Below are positions 62,583 to 64,000 of a DNA stretch of 64,000 bases, in pieces. Numbering within the stretch: position 1 is the first letter of the stretch; each line of letters starts with the position of its first letter. Below the pieces are notes generated by a model. That model searched no databases. It had not been told where the DNA came from and saw only the letters and a list, made by a program, of their open reading frames with translations. Origin of the DNA: Lingula anatina (Eukaryota; Brachiopoda; Lingulata; Lingulida; Lingulidae); the NCBI RefSeq assembly GCF_001039355.2, contig NW_019775314.1, positions 378,313 through 442,312 on the forward strand. The letters are read 5' to 3'. The position numbers and the translations under genes are program-made.

Positions 62583-63254
62583 TCACTTCATCGAAATACC
62601 TCCCGACGTCGATCGACGTTGGAGAAGGACCTCTTGCTCCTCGGGGTCCCCCTCTTCGCAGTGAGGCTTTAAGGGAAGATCCTTGGACAAAGAACTACCG
62701 CTTTCGTTCCCGGAGTCTCGGTGAAGCTTCTTTGGCAGAGATTCGATGACGGCAGTGCAGTTGTTATTGGGTAATAATACTGTAGACTGATCCTTCCCAA
62801 TGGAATCCGACAATTGTGAGTCCGAGTCAGCCCGTGAATTGCTTCTCCCAACAGTGACGTCATTTTCCGTGGTAGTGAAGTCATTTTCGATAAAATCGAC
62901 GTCAAGCGTGACGTCAGCAACTCCATTGCTTTTGCCAAGAACACCATTCGACTTTCGTATTGGCAGTTCTAAAAGCACATTATTGTCTTTAACTTTGCGC
63001 GTTTGTGACGGCCGGTCGCTTGGTATATTGTTCCTCCCGTTTATCGGAGGAGAATCTCGTTTGATCACATTATTTGAGTGTATGGAGTAGTCCGAATGTC
63101 TGTTTCTACTCAGGTAAGATATTAAGGTGTTAATGTTTTTGGAGGAGCGGCGATCGTCGCCGAACCTGGACAGTTTATATCTCTCCCATCGTTTACGTAT
63201 TTCTGTTTTCACCTCGTTGTTGAGGAAACAGAACAGGAAAGCTATCACGGCTCC
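62583..63254 (-). CDS. GPCR last exon: end of TM7 and cytoplasmic tail
   Basis: 672 bases including the stop. Acceptor TTTTCCAG at 63255, phase 0. The tail has acidic and Ser-rich clusters (SNSRADSDSQLSDS, SGNESGSSLSK). Two TGACGTCA octamers fall inside the coding sequence (62855-62862, 62909-62916). Confidence 0.9.
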   Translation of the reverse strand, partial: GAVIAFLFCFLNNEVKTEIRKRWERYKLSRFGDDRRSSKNINTLISYLSRNRHSDYSIHSNNVIKRDSPPINGRNNIPSDRPSQTRKVKDNNVLLELPIRKSNGVLGKSNGVADVTLDVDFIENDFTTTENDVTVGRSNSRADSDSQLSDSIGKDQSTVLLPNNNCTAVIESLPKKLHRDSGNESGSSLSKDLPLKPHCEEGDPEEQEVLLQRRSTSGGISMK

Positions 63255-63382
63255 CTGGAAAACATATATTGGAAAAGTCTCAGAAATGTCAAGGTTAAAT
63301 TAATGGTTTTCAAAAACAAAAGCTGAACCATGACTCCAATATCTCAGTCTCAACACAACAAGCGGGTAGGTGTGTGTGTGGA

Positions 63383-63418
<36 letters not shown>

Positions 63419-63688
63419 TGCGCGCGCGTATGTGTAAGGGCTAGCGTGTGAGTGTGTGCATGTGCGTGCGTGCCAATGTGCGAGTGCGTGCACGTGCACG
63501 CGTGTGTGTGTGTGCATTCTTAAAATCCTGCATTACTTACAGAGAATGATGTAAAGAACATTTCTAGGTAGAGGTAGGCCACCTCGACTTTCTCGTCCAG
63601 CTGTCCGTAGAGCAGGGTGAAGGTGATGAAGAGAAGATAGTAGACGCCAAATAGGGGCATAAGAACTAGGGTGGATTTGGCCAGTCTT
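62583..63688 (-). CDS. Class B (secretin family) G-protein-coupled receptor, 3' end (last two exons)
   Basis: Two exons joined in phase: 63688-63541 (49 codons after a split codon) and 63254-62583 (224 codons including the stop). The first gives TM6 (RLAKSTLVLMPLFGVYYLLF), extracellular loop 3 and most of TM7 (YLYLEMFFTSFS). The second completes TM7 (GAVIAFLFCFLNNEV) and continues KTEIRKRW, the class B helix-8 junction. A Ser/Asn-rich cytoplasmic tail of about 200 residues ends GGISMK. Class B receptors bind peptide hormones through an N-terminal ectodomain and couple mainly to Gs/cAMP. The KSTLVLMPLFGV block looks most like PTH-receptor and related subfamilies, but subtype cannot be assigned from TM6-TM7 alone. 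The 5' exons (ectodomain, TM1-5) lie beyond the right edge. The long tail offers many phosphorylation sites. Confidence 0.9.
63366..63516. repeat. (TG)n-rich microsatellite in GPCR intron
   Basis: Interrupted TG/GCGT repeat filling much of the 286-base intron. On the transcribed strand it is a CA-rich tract beginning about 25 bases past the donor at 63540. Confidence 0.95.
63541..63688 (-). CDS. GPCR exon with TM6 and most of TM7
   Basis: 148 bases. Acceptor TATTTACAG, enters in phase 2, leaves in phase 0 at donor TCT|GTAAGT. The reverse-strand frame continuing to 63825 is intron read-through. Confidence 0.9.
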
Positions 63689-64000
63689 CTGTAAATAGGA
63701 AGCGGAATAAGAATCAAATATGAGGTAATCATATGGTATCTTTTGAAATTGGAATAAAAAGGTACTCGTTCGGTTTCTATGTAAGGGTACAAAAAATTAC
63801 TCGAGTGGTGATGCCTTGTAAACAATGGCGTAAGACCAAATTCATTTTAAGGTTTCTTTTTCATTTTAACAAGTGAAGTTAAGCGGAGAAAGCAGCTCAA
63901 TTTCCGGATACGTGTGATTTATACATTCTTAAATCATTTTTATTTTACTATATTTATTTATTTGTCGGGATGTGGCAAAATACAAAATCTACAGAGCGAA
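63689..64000 (-). other. GPCR intron running off the window
   Basis: AT-rich sequence upstream of the TM6 exon acceptor. The preceding exon (expected TM5 / loop 3) is not present before the edge. Confidence 0.6.

Noticed and set aside
63520-63825. Stand-alone 101-residue protein starting MFTRHHH
   Set aside because: Its first half is intron. Only the part after the acceptor at 63688 is coding, as TM6/TM7 of the receptor.

Overview
This window reads as AT-rich animal genomic DNA, not prokaryotic. It has GT-AG introns, long microsatellites, short inverted-repeat transposons and assembly gaps. Three protein genes can be supported, all on the minus strand. The mix (a VAT1-type oxidoreductase, a cell-surface mucin with SEA and EGF-like domains, a class B G-protein-coupled receptor, high divergence between allelic copies) suggests a marine invertebrate. 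I cannot fix the phylum from sequence alone.

Layout. Positions 1-9405 are dominated by one ~4.5 kb block present twice (371-4889 and 4891-9405) with a single N at the junction. A second, ~300 bp block is doubled at 55437-55734 / 55736-56034, again across a single N. Both look like unmerged overlapping contig ends or haplotypes rather than real tandem duplications. From 9.4 to 32.2 kb I see no gene: this stretch holds microsatellites, a 308-base gap (12320-12627) and palindromic MITE-like elements. It may be the first intron and downstream part of the VAT1-like gene, whose first coding exon is at 32239-32745. From 32.7 to 52.2 kb lies gene-free DNA with at least eight short inverted-repeat elements. 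From 52.6 to 58.65 kb is a seven-exon gene for a membrane-tethered mucin of 691 residues, reconstructed with every splice phase agreeing. From 62.6 kb to the window end are the last two exons of a class B GPCR (TM6, TM7 and a long cytoplasmic tail); its other exons lie beyond the right edge.

The three genes share no evident pathway. The non-coding DNA is mostly small DNA transposons. One palindromic family recurs at five or more loci. A TTAA-flanked, piggyBac-type MITE occurs three times. A nested stack of at least four insertions fills the third intron of the mucin gene. Palindromic cAMP-response-like octamers (TGACGTCA) are over-represented and clustered around the GPCR 3' end, next to a 42-bp minisatellite that repeats the related half-site. 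I found no evidence of a new multi-gene system. The points most worth a second look are the assembly duplications (one duplicates a coding exon), the nested transposons, the mucin's altered SEA cleavage motif and the CRE-rich GPCR 3' region.
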